Assembly (NCBI GenBank): GCA_019105045.1
Contig: JAHRWT010000109.1
Span: 1-55,233 of the forward strand
Length of the DNA stretch: 55,233 nucleotides
Origin: Sterolibacterium sp.
GTDB taxonomy: Bacteria > Pseudomonadota > Gammaproteobacteria > Burkholderiales > Rhodocyclaceae
Direction: 5' to 3'
Positions 1 through 8,211 of this stretch are shown in pieces. A model generated the notes under the pieces. It searched no databases. It was given only the letters and a program-made list of their open reading frames with translations, and was not told the origin of the DNA. Position 1 is the stretch's first letter. Every line of letters begins with the position of its first letter. Both the position numbers and the translations under genes were made by a program.

Positions 1-105
1 GCTCTCGCCTTGCTCCGTCAGGATAAGCAATACCCAAAACGCAGCCTGCGATCCAAACGCAAAACGGCTGAGCGCCTCCCCGATTACCGGGCTTCTTTGC
101 TCGGC
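1..105. other. Left-edge segment without a recognised gene
   Basis: This is the short stretch between the window edge and the stop codon of the diguanylate cyclase gene. I see no convincing open frame, hairpin or promoter in it. It may be the downstream flank of that gene or the tail of a neighbour outside the window. Confidence 0.4.
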
Positions 106-1362
106 CTATCTACTCGGGGGTAAATGCGATTGCCCTAAGGGTGCGGTCAGGGTCTTGTTCTTGCGATAAAAATGCCAGCTGTTGCGCGTCTGCTTGGCGG
201 TATACATGGCATCATCCGCAGCCTTCATCAGTTCCTTGATCTCGACTGCGTCCAGCGGAAACATCGCAAAGCCCAGGCTGCCGGTGACACCGACGATGCC
301 GATGCTGGTCTTGATCGGCTGCGCAATCGACGAGAGCGTACGGTCAGCCATGGCTTCCAGCGCTTCCTGGCTGCCCACTGAATCCAGCAGCAGTAAAAAT
401 TCGTCTCCACCATGACGGGCGACGAAATCGGAACCGCGCAAGGCCGCCCGCAGGCGTTCTGAAACCACCCGCAGGACTTCATCGCCGATCGCATGACCAT
501 ACTGGTCGTTGATCGGCTTGAAACCATCCAGATCAAGACAGCCCAGGGCAAATCGGCGTGGGGGCCGCTGTGCGCCATACAGCTCGATCCGCTCCTTGAG
601 CATCTCGTCGAAATCGCGCCGGTTGGCCAGCCCGGTCAGGGCATCGGTCTTGGCCAGCTGTATGTATTTCTCGTGTTCGAGATCGCGCTCGCGCTTGAGC
701 GCGGCGGCAGTGTACTCATAGATGAAGGCCATGCCGGAAATCACGGCCAGATTGAGGAAAGTGATGATGCCCCGGGCCAGATCCATCTGTGCTTCGGTTG
801 TCACCGTCTGCAGAAACGGCACATCCAGCAGATGCAGGGCGATCAGAAGCAACAGGGTTGGGAAAACAACCATCAGGGCACGCCCGCCCCAACGCAAGCC
901 ACCAAAGAAATAGGCAACCAGCGGCGGAATGACCAGCAACTGCACCACAGGAGAAATCGCCGGCCCACCGGAAACGCAGATACCCACCACGATGATGATG
1001 TAAATCACCAGTACGCTGGCGATGCTGCAGAACATGTAGCGCCCCTTGCGGCGCACCAGTGCCAGCAGGGCAGCAAAGATCAACGTCGTCGGCAGCAGGA
1101 TCAGGCTGGCCCACACGACCGACGTGCTCATGAAAGGAGTTGCCAGCACCGACAGATAGGAGGTGGTGGTGACAGTGACGAACACCAGCATGGCCGCAAT
1201 CAGGATGCGGCCGCGGAAAAAAATGTCCGAATCGAGGCGGTAGCTGGGGTGAACAAAATAATCCACCACCCGCGACAACAGACTTCTCCTTGGCTCCTGC
1301 TGCTGTATCACGTGCCCTTCCCTATTGAGTCCATCAACAAGCCGGCCCACAGATTGCTGCAT
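106..1362 (-). CDS. Membrane-bound diguanylate cyclase (GGDEF)
   Basis: Makes cyclic di-GMP from two GTP, a second messenger controlling attachment and motility. The 418-residue protein has about six hydrophobic segments between residues 50 and 215, then a short linker and a GGDEF domain from about 235 to 405. The active-site motif GGDEF is intact at 318-322. An RGSD motif lies five residues upstream at 309-312, which is the standard product-binding inhibitory site, so feedback control is expected. The membrane part does not match a sensor family I can name, so the input signal is unknown. The ATG at 1362 is the first in frame. The gene is divergent from the RND operon. Catalytic activity is predicted from the motif, not shown. 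Confidence 0.93.
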   Translation of the reverse strand: MQQSVGRLVDGLNREGHVIQQQEPRRSLLSRVVDYFVHPSYRLDSDIFFRGRILIAAMLVFVTVTTTSYLSVLATPFMSTSVVWASLILLPTTLIFAALLALVRRKGRYMFCSIASVLVIYIIIVVGICVSGGPAISPVVQLLVIPPLVAYFFGGLRWGGRALMVVFPTLLLLIALHLLDVPFLQTVTTEAQMDLARGIITFLNLAVISGMAFIYEYTAAALKRERDLEHEKYIQLAKTDALTGLANRRDFDEMLKERIELYGAQRPPRRFALGCLDLDGFKPINDQYGHAIGDEVLRVVSERLRAALRGSDFVARHGGDEFLLLLDSVGSQEALEAMADRTLSSIAQPIKTSIGIVGVTGSLGFAMFPLDAVEIKELMKAADDAMYTAKQTRNSWHFYRKNKTLTAPLGQSHLPPSR

Positions 1363-1530
1363 CGAATTGCCGCGTCACTATGCAAGACAAATTAGCGGCG
1401 GAGTATACTCTTTCGCCATTATTTTGGGTTTTGAGCATCGAACTTATTCCTGTCTCCCTGACCATAACACGCCTGCCAGCGCAGACTCGACCGCTGGACA
1501 CTCTGGCCAGTGAATTTTGCACAGCCCCTC

Positions 1531-1563
1531 TTGAATTCCATAAACATTAGCATATACTAATGT
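1531..1563 (+). promoter_or_regulatory. Promoter embedded in a palindromic operator
   Basis: A -35-like TTGAAT (1531-1536) and a -10-like TATACT (1553-1558) are separated by 16 bp. A perfect inverted repeat ACATTAG-N6-CTAATGT spans 1544-1563 and covers the -10 box. The predicted transcription start, about seven bases after the -10, falls on or next to the ATG at 1566, and no Shine-Dalgarno sequence is present. An AT-rich palindrome over the -10 is typical of repression by a small helix-turn-helix regulator (ArsR, TetR or MarR type). The regulator is not in the window. Confidence 0.6.
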
Positions 1564-1565
1564 TC

Positions 1566-2630
1566 ATGAAGACACGATACCACTCCCGTTCGGCAGGGTC
1601 GTCAGTTTGGACTGCCCTCATTTTCACGCTGCTGGCCAGCTCGACAGGCTGGGTATGGGCGCAGGCGGTGCCAACCGGCGCACCTGCCACCTCTGCCACT
1701 GCGCTGGCCACGACGACGGCCGCGCTGCGTGAAGTGGCGCAGACCTACCCTGCCGAAGCCGTGGTTGAGGCGGTCAAGCAGGCCACGCTGGCAGCGCAAG
1801 TGACTGGCCGCATACTGGAAGTGCGCGTTGATGCGGGCGATCAGGTCAAGGCGGGGCAAGTCCTGTTGCGCATCGATGCCCGTGAAGCGGCTGAAGGGCT
1901 GGCGGCGGCACGCGCTCAGTTGGGCAATGCCCAGGCCAACCTGCAGCGGGTGAAGAATCTGGTCGCGCAGAAATTCGTCAGCCAAGCGGCACTCGACAAG
2001 GCTGAAGCCGATTACCAGACCGCAGCGGCCAATGCTGCCCAGGCCAGTGCCACCAGTGGCCATGCGCTGATTGTCGCGCCCTTTGCCGGCGTGGTCGCCC
2101 AGCGCCTGGCCGAGGCCGGTGAGATGGCCAATCCGGGCCGGCCGTTGATCAGCCTGTTCGAACCCAAGGACATGCGCGTGGTAGCCAGCATTCCACAATA
2201 TCAACTGGCGGCCGTGCGGCAGGCCCAGCAGGGCCAGATCGAATTTCCCGGCAACGGTCAGTGGCTGGATGCCCGCCGCATCGAAATACTGCCGACCGTC
2301 GATGCCAGCAGCCATACCGTGCGCGTGCGCCTGTATCTGCCGGTAGATGCCGCAGCAGCAGGCGGCATCGTGCCCGGTCTGTTTGCCCGCGCCCATTTCG
2401 TTACCGGCACGGCGCGCAAACTGCTGGTGCCGGCCAGCACCATCGTGCGCCGTGGCGAGCTGACGGCACTCTATGTGGTAACCGTGCAGGGCCAGCCGCG
2501 CCTGCGTCAAGTGCGGCTGGGTGAAGTGCAGGCCGGTGGCCAGATCGAAGTGCTGGCCGGGCTGAGTGCCGGCGAGAAAGTCGCCCTTGATCCATTGAAA
2601 GCCAGCTTTCAGGCCAGCCAGAGCCGCTGA
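1566..2630 (+). CDS. RND efflux periplasmic adaptor (HlyD/AcrA type)
   Basis: Periplasmic membrane-fusion subunit that links an inner-membrane RND pump to an outer-membrane channel. A signal peptide with a basic start and hydrophobic core ends near WAQA about 30 residues in. Next come a biotinyl-lipoyl-like half (QVTGRILEVRVDAGDQVKAG), an alpha-helical hairpin (about residues 110-160), the second lipoyl half (IVAPFAGVVAQRLAEAGE) and a beta-barrel domain. At about 354 residues it is of normal length. I prefer the ATG at 1566 over 1560, because the latter lies inside the promoter/operator and would precede the predicted transcript start. The pump gene follows 45 bp downstream. No outer-membrane factor gene is nearby, so a TolC-like channel must be encoded elsewhere. 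Confidence 0.9.
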   Translation: MKTRYHSRSAGSSVWTALIFTLLASSTGWVWAQAVPTGAPATSATALATTTAALREVAQTYPAEAVVEAVKQATLAAQVTGRILEVRVDAGDQVKAGQVLLRIDAREAAEGLAAARAQLGNAQANLQRVKNLVAQKFVSQAALDKAEADYQTAAANAAQASATSGHALIVAPFAGVVAQRLAEAGEMANPGRPLISLFEPKDMRVVASIPQYQLAAVRQAQQGQIEFPGNGQWLDARRIEILPTVDASSHTVRVRLYLPVDAAAAGGIVPGLFARAHFVTGTARKLLVPASTIVRRGELTALYVVTVQGQPRLRQVRLGEVQAGGQIEVLAGLSAGEKVALDPLKASFQASQSR

Positions 2631-2675
2631 ACGTATCCAGCCGCCACGTTCGCATCGCAGACAGGACTTGCCCGC

Positions 2676-5600
2676 ATGAATATTTCCGGTCGCATCGCCG
2701 CTACTTTCCAGCGCCACTCGCTGACGCCGTTGATCGGTCTGGTGGCGCTGCTGTTCGGCATCTTTGCCGTGCTCATCACGCCACGCGAGGAAGAGCCGCA
2801 GATCAACGTCACCATGGCCAATGTGCTGATTCCCTTCCCTGGCGCATCGGCCAAGGATGTCGAAGCACTGGTCGCCCGCCCGGCAGAGCAGGTGCTGGCG
2901 CGCATGTCCGGCATCGAACATGTGTATTCCGTCTCGCGGCCGGGCATGGCGGTGATCACCGTGCAATATCAGGTGGGTGAAGATCACACTCAGGCACTGG
3001 TGCGGCTGTACGACACCATCATGTCGAATCGCGATTGGCTTTCGCCCCAACTGGGAGTGCTGGAGCCGATCGTCAAGCCCAAGGGCATCGACGATGTGCC
3101 CATCGTCAGCCTGACCCTGTGGAGCAACGATCAGCACAGCGGTGCTTTCGAGCTGCAGCAGGTGGCCCGTGCGGCGGAAATCGAGCTGAAGCGCATCGCT
3201 GGTACGCGTGATGTGGTGACCATCGGCGGGCCGGGTCATGTCATTCGTGTGGTGATCGACGTCGAGCGCATGAACGCGCATGGCATCACCGCCCAGGATA
3301 TCCGCGCGGCCTTGCAGCTGTCGAACGCGGCCCAGCCTTCCGGCACGCTGGTCAGCGGCAATCGCGAAATTCTGGTGGAAACCGGCACTTACATCGAATC
3401 CACCGCCGATGTGAAGCGGCTGGTGGTGGGCGTACATGATGATCGCCCGGTATTCATGGCCGATGTGGCCGACATACTCGACGGCCCCGATCAGCCGGCG
3501 CGCTATGTCTGGCATGCCGATCGTACCCAGGGCGAGCTGCCAGCGGTCACCCTGTCGATTTCCAAGAAACCCGGCGTCAATGCCGCCGACGTGGCCGATG
3601 CGGTGATCGCCCGCGCCGAGGCGCTGAAAGGCACGGTGATTCCTGATGGCGTGGAATTCACCGTGACCCGCAACTACGGTGCGACCGCCACCGAAAAAGC
3701 CGAACAACTGATCGGCAAGCTGATTTTCGCCACCGCCTTCGTCGTGCTGCTGGTGTTGTTTGCGCTGGGCCGGCGCGAAGCCTTGATTGTCGGCCTGGCC
3801 GTGGTGCTGACCCTGGCTGCCACGCTGTTCGCTTCCTGGGCCTGGGGCTTCACGCTCAACCGCGTCTCGCTGTTTGCCCTGATCTTTTCCATCGGCATTC
3901 TGGTTGATGATGCCATCGTGGTGGTGGAAAACATCCATCGTCATCACGCCCTCTATCCCGACCAATCACTCTGGCAGATCATTCCCGGCGCGGTCGATGA
4001 AGTCGGCGGGCCGACCATCCTCGCCACTTTCACGGTGATTGCCGCCCTGCTGCCGATGGCTTTCGTCAGTGGTCTGATGGGGCCCTACATGAGCCCGATT
4101 CCGATCAATGCGTCGATGGGCATGTTTCTCTCGCTGCTGATCGCCTTCATCATCACACCCTGGCTGGCCTTGAAATTGATGAAAACCCAGCCGGCAAGCC
4201 AAGCACCAAGCCACCAACCGGAGCAGGCCAGCGCCGAGCCGCCGCCTGCCGGCACGCTGGAGCGCCTGTTCCGCCGCGTGCTCACGCCTTTTCTCAATGA
4301 ACAACCTCCCCGCCGGGGCAAGACCGCACGCAGCACGCTCTGGCTGGCGGTGCTGGTGGCGATTGCCCTGTCGGTCTCGCTGGCCGCGGTCAAGCTGGTG
4401 GTGTTGAAGATGCTGCCTTTTGACAACAAGAGTGAATTCCAGGTTGTGCTCGACATGCCGGTGGGCACGCCGGTGGAAGAAACCGCCCGCGTACTGCGCG
4501 AAATCGGCGGTTATCTGGGCTCGGTGGAAGAAGTCGACAACTGGCAGGCTTACGCCGGCACGGCCAGTCCGATCAACTTCAATGGGCTGGTGCGCCAATA
4601 CTATCTGCGCAGCAATGCCGAAATGGGCGACCTGCAGGTCAATCTGGTCGACAAGAAACAGCGCAGCCGGCAAAGCCATGAGATCGCCATTGCCGTGCGC
4701 GACGAGGTGATGGCGATTGCCGCCCGTTACCAGGGCAACGCCAAGGTGGTGGAAGTGCCGCCCGGCCCGCCGGTGCTCTCGCCCATCGTGGCTGAAGTCT
4801 ATGGCCCGGATTACGCCGGCCAGATCGCTCTGGCCAAGAAAATCCGGGCTGAATTCGCCGCCACGGCCGACATCATCGGCATCGACGACAGCAGCAGTGC
4901 GCCCACAGAAAAACAGCTGCTGCGGGTGAATCAGGCCAAGGCCGCCCTGCTGGGTGTCAGCCAGGCCGATATCGTCGATACCATGCGTATCGCCCTGGCC
5001 GGCGAGGATGTCACACCGGTGCATGGCGGCGATGCCAAGTACGAGATACCGGTGCACATCACGCTGCCGGATACGCAGAAGGACAGCCTCGACAACCTGC
5101 TGCGGCTGCGCGTGCGCGCCCGTGATGGCCGCCTGGTGCCGATCACCGAACTGGTCGAAGTGCGCACGACAAGCAGCGAGCAGGCCATTTTCCACAAGAA
5201 TCTGCTGCCGGTGGTGTATGTCACCGCCGACATGGGCGGCCGACTGGATTCACCGCTGTACGGCATGTTCGACATCCGCGACCGACTGGCCGACATGTCG
5301 CTGGATGATCTGCCCGGCGGCGGCAAGCTGACGGAGTATTTCATCAATCAGCCGGATGATCCCTACGCTGGCTACAGCCTGAAATGGGACGGCGAGTGGC
5401 AGATCACCTATGAAACTTTCCGCGACATGGGAGCCGCCTATGCCGTCGGCCTGATCCTCATCTACCTGCTGGTGGTGGCTCAGTTCAAGAGCTATCTGGT
5501 CCCGCTGATCATCATGGCGCCAATTCCGCTGACCATCATTGGTGTGCTGCCCGGCCATGCCATTGCCGGCAGTCAATTCACCGCCACTTCGATGATCGGC

Positions 5601-5942
5601 ATGATCGCTCTGGCCGGCATCATCGTGCGCAACTCCATTCTGCTGGTCGACTTCATCAACCATCAGTTGATGGCCGGCCTGGAATTCAGCGAAGCCGTCA
5701 TCCAGGCCGCCATCGTGCGGGCCAAGCCGATCGCCCTGACAGCCCTGGCCGCCATGCTGGGCGCCCTGTTCATTCTCGATGACCCGATCTTCAACGGTCT
5801 GGCGCTGGCGCTGATCTTCGGCATCCTGATTTCCACCCTGCTCACGCTGGTGGTGATTCCAGTACTGTACTACGCCGCCTTCCGCAACCGTGTCCAGCAA
5901 TTACGCAATTCCCTCATGACCGAAAAGGAGATAACCTCATGA
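2676..5942 (+). CDS. RND efflux transporter permease
   Basis: Inner-membrane, proton-driven pump of the AcrB superfamily, 1088 residues. One N-terminal membrane helix is followed by a large periplasmic loop, a membrane block from about 345 to 500, a second periplasmic loop and a second membrane block from about 915 to the end. This is the duplicated 12-helix RND layout. The proton-relay aspartate pair is present in GILVDDAIVVVEN (about Asp411-Asp412), and the late-helix motif GIIVRNSILLVDF is conserved. A Pro/Gln/Ala-rich insertion near residues 505-530 lies in the cytoplasmic linker. The substrate cannot be read from sequence. The stop overlaps the next gene (ATGA), so the two are probably translationally coupled. 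Confidence 0.93.
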   Translation: MNISGRIAATFQRHSLTPLIGLVALLFGIFAVLITPREEEPQINVTMANVLIPFPGASAKDVEALVARPAEQVLARMSGIEHVYSVSRPGMAVITVQYQVGEDHTQALVRLYDTIMSNRDWLSPQLGVLEPIVKPKGIDDVPIVSLTLWSNDQHSGAFELQQVARAAEIELKRIAGTRDVVTIGGPGHVIRVVIDVERMNAHGITAQDIRAALQLSNAAQPSGTLVSGNREILVETGTYIESTADVKRLVVGVHDDRPVFMADVADILDGPDQPARYVWHADRTQGELPAVTLSISKKPGVNAADVADAVIARAEALKGTVIPDGVEFTVTRNYGATATEKAEQLIGKLIFATAFVVLLVLFALGRREALIVGLAVVLTLAATLFASWAWGFTLNRVSLFALIFSIGILVDDAIVVVENIHRHHALYPDQSLWQIIPGAVDEVGGPTILATFTVIAALLPMAFVSGLMGPYMSPIPINASMGMFLSLLIAFIITPWLALKLMKTQPASQAPSHQPEQASAEPPPAGTLERLFRRVLTPFLNEQPPRRGKTARSTLWLAVLVAIALSVSLAAVKLVVLKMLPFDNKSEFQVVLDMPVGTPVEETARVLREIGGYLGSVEEVDNWQAYAGTASPINFNGLVRQYYLRSNAEMGDLQVNLVDKKQRSRQSHEIAIAVRDEVMAIAARYQGNAKVVEVPPGPPVLSPIVAEVYGPDYAGQIALAKKIRAEFAATADIIGIDDSSSAPTEKQLLRVNQAKAALLGVSQADIVDTMRIALAGEDVTPVHGGDAKYEIPVHITLPDTQKDSLDNLLRLRVRARDGRLVPITELVEVRTTSSEQAIFHKNLLPVVYVTADMGGRLDSPLYGMFDIRDRLADMSLDDLPGGGKLTEYFINQPDDPYAGYSLKWDGEWQITYETFRDMGAAYAVGLILIYLLVVAQFKSYLVPLIIMAPIPLTIIGVLPGHAIAGSQFTATSMIGMIALAGIIVRNSILLVDFINHQLMAGLEFSEAVIQAAIVRAKPIALTALAAMLGALFILDDPIFNGLALALIFGILISTLLTLVVIPVLYYAAFRNRVQQLRNSLMTEKEITS

Positions 5943-6169
5943 CCGTCAATCAACTGATCCGCATCATCGCCGGCAGCTTCATTATGTTGTCACTGGCCCT
6001 TGGCCTGGAAGCCAGCCCATTGTTCGTCAGCAGCAACTGGCTGTGGTTCACCCTGTTCGTCGGCGCCAATCTGTTTCAAAGCGGCTTCTCCAAATTCTGT
6101 CCGCTGGAAACCGCCTTGCGCAAACTGGGCGCCAAGGACAGCAACCAGTGCAACAGCGGCTGCGCCTGA
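5939..6169 (+). CDS. YgaP-like DUF2892 membrane protein
   Basis: A 76-residue inner-membrane protein with two hydrophobic segments (about 8-25 and 32-50), followed by a conserved tail with CPLETALRKLGAK. This matches the membrane domain (DUF2892) found at the C-terminus of the E. coli rhodanese YgaP, here without the rhodanese domain. Its ATG overlaps the stop of the RND pump gene, so it belongs to that operon. DUF2892 proteins often sit beside sulfur or persulfide-handling genes under ArsR-type repressors, and the palindrome ahead of this operon fits that kind of control. Any link of the pump to sulfur stress is inference. Confidence 0.8.
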   Translation: MTVNQLIRIIAGSFIMLSLALGLEASPLFVSSNWLWFTLFVGANLFQSGFSKFCPLETALRKLGAKDSNQCNSGCA

Positions 6170-6210
6170 AGCCCGGCCCCTGAAACATCATGAATGATGG
6201 ACAGGCACGC

Positions 6211-6990
6211 ATGCCGCGCAATTTCGGCGCCCTCATCATTGGCGATGAAATCGTCCGTGGCAAGCGCCCGGATCGTCATTTCCAGCATCTGGTCGAGACG
6301 CTGGCAGCGCGCGGCCTGCATCTGAGCTGGAGCCTCTATGTGGCCGACGACCGCCCGCGTCTGATTCACATCCTGCAGCGCACGCTGCAATCCAGCGACA
6401 TCGTGTTCAGCTTTGGCGGCATCGGCGCCACCCCGGACGACCACACCCGCCAGGCCGTCGCCGCTGCGGCGGGCGTGGCGCTGCAACTGCATCCTGACGC
6501 TGCAGCGGAAATCCATGCCTATTGCGCGCAACAGAAAACCGCCGTCACGCCGCAGCGCCTGCGGCTGGGCGAGCTGCCCGCCGGCAGCCGCATCGTCCCC
6601 AACCCGGTCAATCGTATGCCGGGTTTTTCATTGGGCGACCATCATTTCTACCCCGGCTTTGCGCAAATGGCCTGGCCGATGCTGGCGTGGACGCTGGACA
6701 CCTATTACCGCAGCGAATTTCATGCCGTCGCCGAGAGCGAACAATCCATCTTCATTGCAAACGGCATGGAAGGCCCACTGCTGCCCCTGATGCAGCAGAT
6801 GGAAATCAAATACCAGCAGGCGCATCTGTTCAGCCTGCCTTCACTGGGTGACAGCACTTGCGGCCGCGTGCTGGAACTGGGTATGCGTGGTGAACCCAGC
6901 CAAGTCGTCGCCGCCATGCTGGAAATTCGCAGCGAAGTCACCCGCCTGGGTTTTGACTGGCTGGAAGCCCCGGCAAAAACGCCGGAATAA
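6211..6990 (+). CDS. Stand-alone molybdopterin-binding domain protein (CinA N-terminal type)
   Basis: About 259 residues, with the MoaB/Mog fold at the front: GALIIGDEIVRGKRPD near the start and the glycine-rich FSFGGIGATPDD about 65 residues later, both hallmarks of the MoCF-binding domain. It resembles the N-terminal half of CinA but lacks the C-terminal amidase domain. Proteins of this shape are usually annotated as competence/damage-inducible A family, and their biochemical role is unclear. The ATG at 6211 has GGACAGG just upstream. An earlier in-frame ATG at 6190 lacks a ribosome site. It follows the DUF2892 gene after about 40 bp and may be read from the same promoter. Confidence 0.75.
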   Translation: MPRNFGALIIGDEIVRGKRPDRHFQHLVETLAARGLHLSWSLYVADDRPRLIHILQRTLQSSDIVFSFGGIGATPDDHTRQAVAAAAGVALQLHPDAAAEIHAYCAQQKTAVTPQRLRLGELPAGSRIVPNPVNRMPGFSLGDHHFYPGFAQMAWPMLAWTLDTYYRSEFHAVAESEQSIFIANGMEGPLLPLMQQMEIKYQQAHLFSLPSLGDSTCGRVLELGMRGEPSQVVAAMLEIRSEVTRLGFDWLEAPAKTPE

Positions 6991-7119
6991 AACACAATGC
7001 CACCATGCGCCGCCCGGAGACAACCGGGAAACAGGCGCGGGAAACAGATGCTTACCGGATTGGCCGGCGGGGTCTTTTCCCCTGCAGTTTCCCGAATGAA
7101 GTTTCCTGAAAAATGCCCC

Positions 7120-7155
7120 AAAAAAAACCCGGCGGCCATCCAGTGGCGCCGGGTT
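7120..7155 (-). terminator. Rho-independent terminator of the phasin gene
   Basis: On the minus strand a perfect 9-bp stem (AACCCGGCG with CGCCGGGTT) closes a 12-base loop and is followed by eight T residues. It lies 65 bases past the phasin stop codon. Confidence 0.88.
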
Positions 7156-7219
7156 GAAACCAGCCAAAAACGGCTGGAGGAGGAGACTTTACAGGCTACA
7201 GTCTGACTGCCATCAGTAA

Positions 7220-7786
7220 TCAGGCAGCCTTGCGGCCCTTGCCAGCAGTGGCGGAAGCGGAGCCAACAGCCTTGACGGTGGCGTTGGTGGCAGCAGCAAC
7301 GTTGGCCTCGGTGATTTCAGCCACTTGCTTGGCAGCCTTGCTGATGCTGTCGTAAGCGGAGTTGGCGGCAGCGATGGCGGACTTGACAGCAGCCACAGCC
7401 ACGTCGGAACCGGCCGGGGCGTTCTTGCTGGCTTGATCCAGAGCGCTGGTCACAGTCTTGTTGGCTTCGGTGAATTGAGCTTCGACGATCTTGGAAATTT
7501 CTTCCTGGGTCTGGGCAGCGATTTCGTACAGGCTGCGCGAGTAAGCCACGGCCTTTTCAACCGAAGGCTGAGCCAGGGTGGTTTGCAGGGCCAGCAGCTC
7601 TTGCACGTCCTTCACACCGAGCAGCGCCTTGGTGTTGGCAACGCTGTCTTCCAGCAGGCTGCGGGCGGTGTTCAGGTTCAGGGCGGCGAAACGCTCGGCG
7701 CTGGCAAAAGCGGTGTTGGCCAGGTTCAGCAGGGTTTCGATGTTGGCCTTGTTGGTGGCGGTAAATTGTTCGGTCGTGTTAAACAT
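7220..7786 (-). CDS. phaP: Phasin (polyhydroxyalkanoate granule protein)
   Basis: A 188-residue, Ala-rich amphipathic helical protein that coats polyhydroxyalkanoate granules and sets their size and number. The start MFNTTEQFTATNKANIETLL and the pattern of long helices without cysteine match the betaproteobacterial phasin family (Phasin_2 / TIGR01841). The C-terminus is basic (GKGRKAA). A good ribosome site (GGGAGAT) precedes the ATG. The gene is monocistronic: it has its own strong promoter and terminator. The very biased, abundant-protein codon use fits a major cellular protein. No PHA synthase or granule regulator gene is in the window. Confidence 0.93.
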   Translation of the reverse strand: MFNTTEQFTATNKANIETLLNLANTAFASAERFAALNLNTARSLLEDSVANTKALLGVKDVQELLALQTTLAQPSVEKAVAYSRSLYEIAAQTQEEISKIVEAQFTEANKTVTSALDQASKNAPAGSDVAVAAVKSAIAAANSAYDSISKAAKQVAEITEANVAAATNATVKAVGSASATAGKGRKAA

Positions 7787-7822
7787 TTGTATCTCCCAAA
7801 AGAAAGTGAAGTCAGAGTGGTC

Positions 7823-7849
7823 AAATAGCGGGTGAAAAATAGCGGGTGG
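7823..7849. repeat. Direct repeat in the phasin leader
   Basis: AAATAGCGGGTG occurs at 7823-7834 and again at 7838-7849, offset by 15 bp, in the untranslated leader of the phasin transcript. The role is unknown; the copies could be a protein or RNA-binding site, or a simple duplication. Confidence 0.6.
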
Positions 7850-7950
7850 AATAAACGTTGATGTTGCATTTTTCTTGCCTGGCCACCTGAACGCTCGCGG
7901 CCTTCCAGTTGGCTGTCGCAGTAAGCTTGCAGATACCTTGCCGGTTACTT

Positions 7951-8002
7951 TTGCTGCACTGCATTACGATCCGGATTATAGACCTGCCAGACCCGCTGTC
8001 AA
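7951..8002 (-). promoter_or_regulatory. Consensus sigma-70 promoter and TGC-rich operator of the phasin gene
   Basis: Read on the minus strand, TTGACA (7997-8002) and TATAAT (7975-7980) are both perfect and 16 bp apart. The predicted start is near 7968. Just beyond it lies the TGC-rich element TTGCTGCACTGCATT (7951-7965, plus-strand reading), placed where a repressor would block the start. Phasin genes are commonly repressed by PhaR through TGC-rich sites, so this is a candidate PhaR operator. The leader is about 180 bases. Such a strong promoter would need tight repression. Confidence 0.75.
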
Positions 8003-8005
8003 GTA

Positions 8006-8036
8006 TTTTTTGCGCACCGCACAAAATTTTTGCGCA
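8006..8036. repeat. Phased TTTTTGCGCA repeats upstream of the phasin promoter
   Basis: TTTTTGCGCA is present at 8007-8016 and 8027-8036, exactly 20 bp (about two helical turns) apart, and begins four bases beyond the -35 box. Same-face spacing suggests an activator or a second regulator site. Nothing further between 8037 and 8134 is recognisable. Confidence 0.5.
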
Positions 8037-8134
8037 TCGAATCGCGTTTGCCAACAGACTGTTTTTATTGGATATTTTTCATACCCAAATCAAGGCAGAC
8101 ACTTTCGGTGTCGCAACGCACAAAAAAATCACAC

Positions 8135-8180
8135 AAAAAAAAAAACAGCGCCTGCCACAAGGCTTCCATGTGGCGGCGCA
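8135..8180 (-). terminator. Terminator after the enoyl-CoA hydratase gene
   Basis: On the minus strand an imperfect GC-rich hairpin (GCGCCGCCACA pairing with TGTGGCAGGCGC) is followed by eleven T residues. A second small perfect hairpin, GGCCTGT-N4-ACAGGCC at 8184-8201, lies between it and the gene. Confidence 0.85.
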
Positions 8181-8211
8181 GCAGGCCTGTTGCGACAGGC
8201 CAAGGCGGCAG

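Noticed and set aside
493-1395. 300-residue plus-strand open frame opposite the diguanylate cyclase gene
   Set aside because: It is a Gln/His/Arg-rich antisense shadow of a gene with clear GGDEF motifs.
1400-1411. Palindrome GAGTATACTC before the diguanylate cyclase gene, containing a -10-like TATACT
   Set aside because: No acceptable -35 is found at the right distance and the symmetric run is only 10 bp, so it is not called as a promoter or operator.
1602-3965. 787-residue minus-strand open frame opposite the RND adaptor and pump genes
   Set aside because: Antisense shadow caused by high GC content; low-complexity His/Gln-rich translation and no domain.
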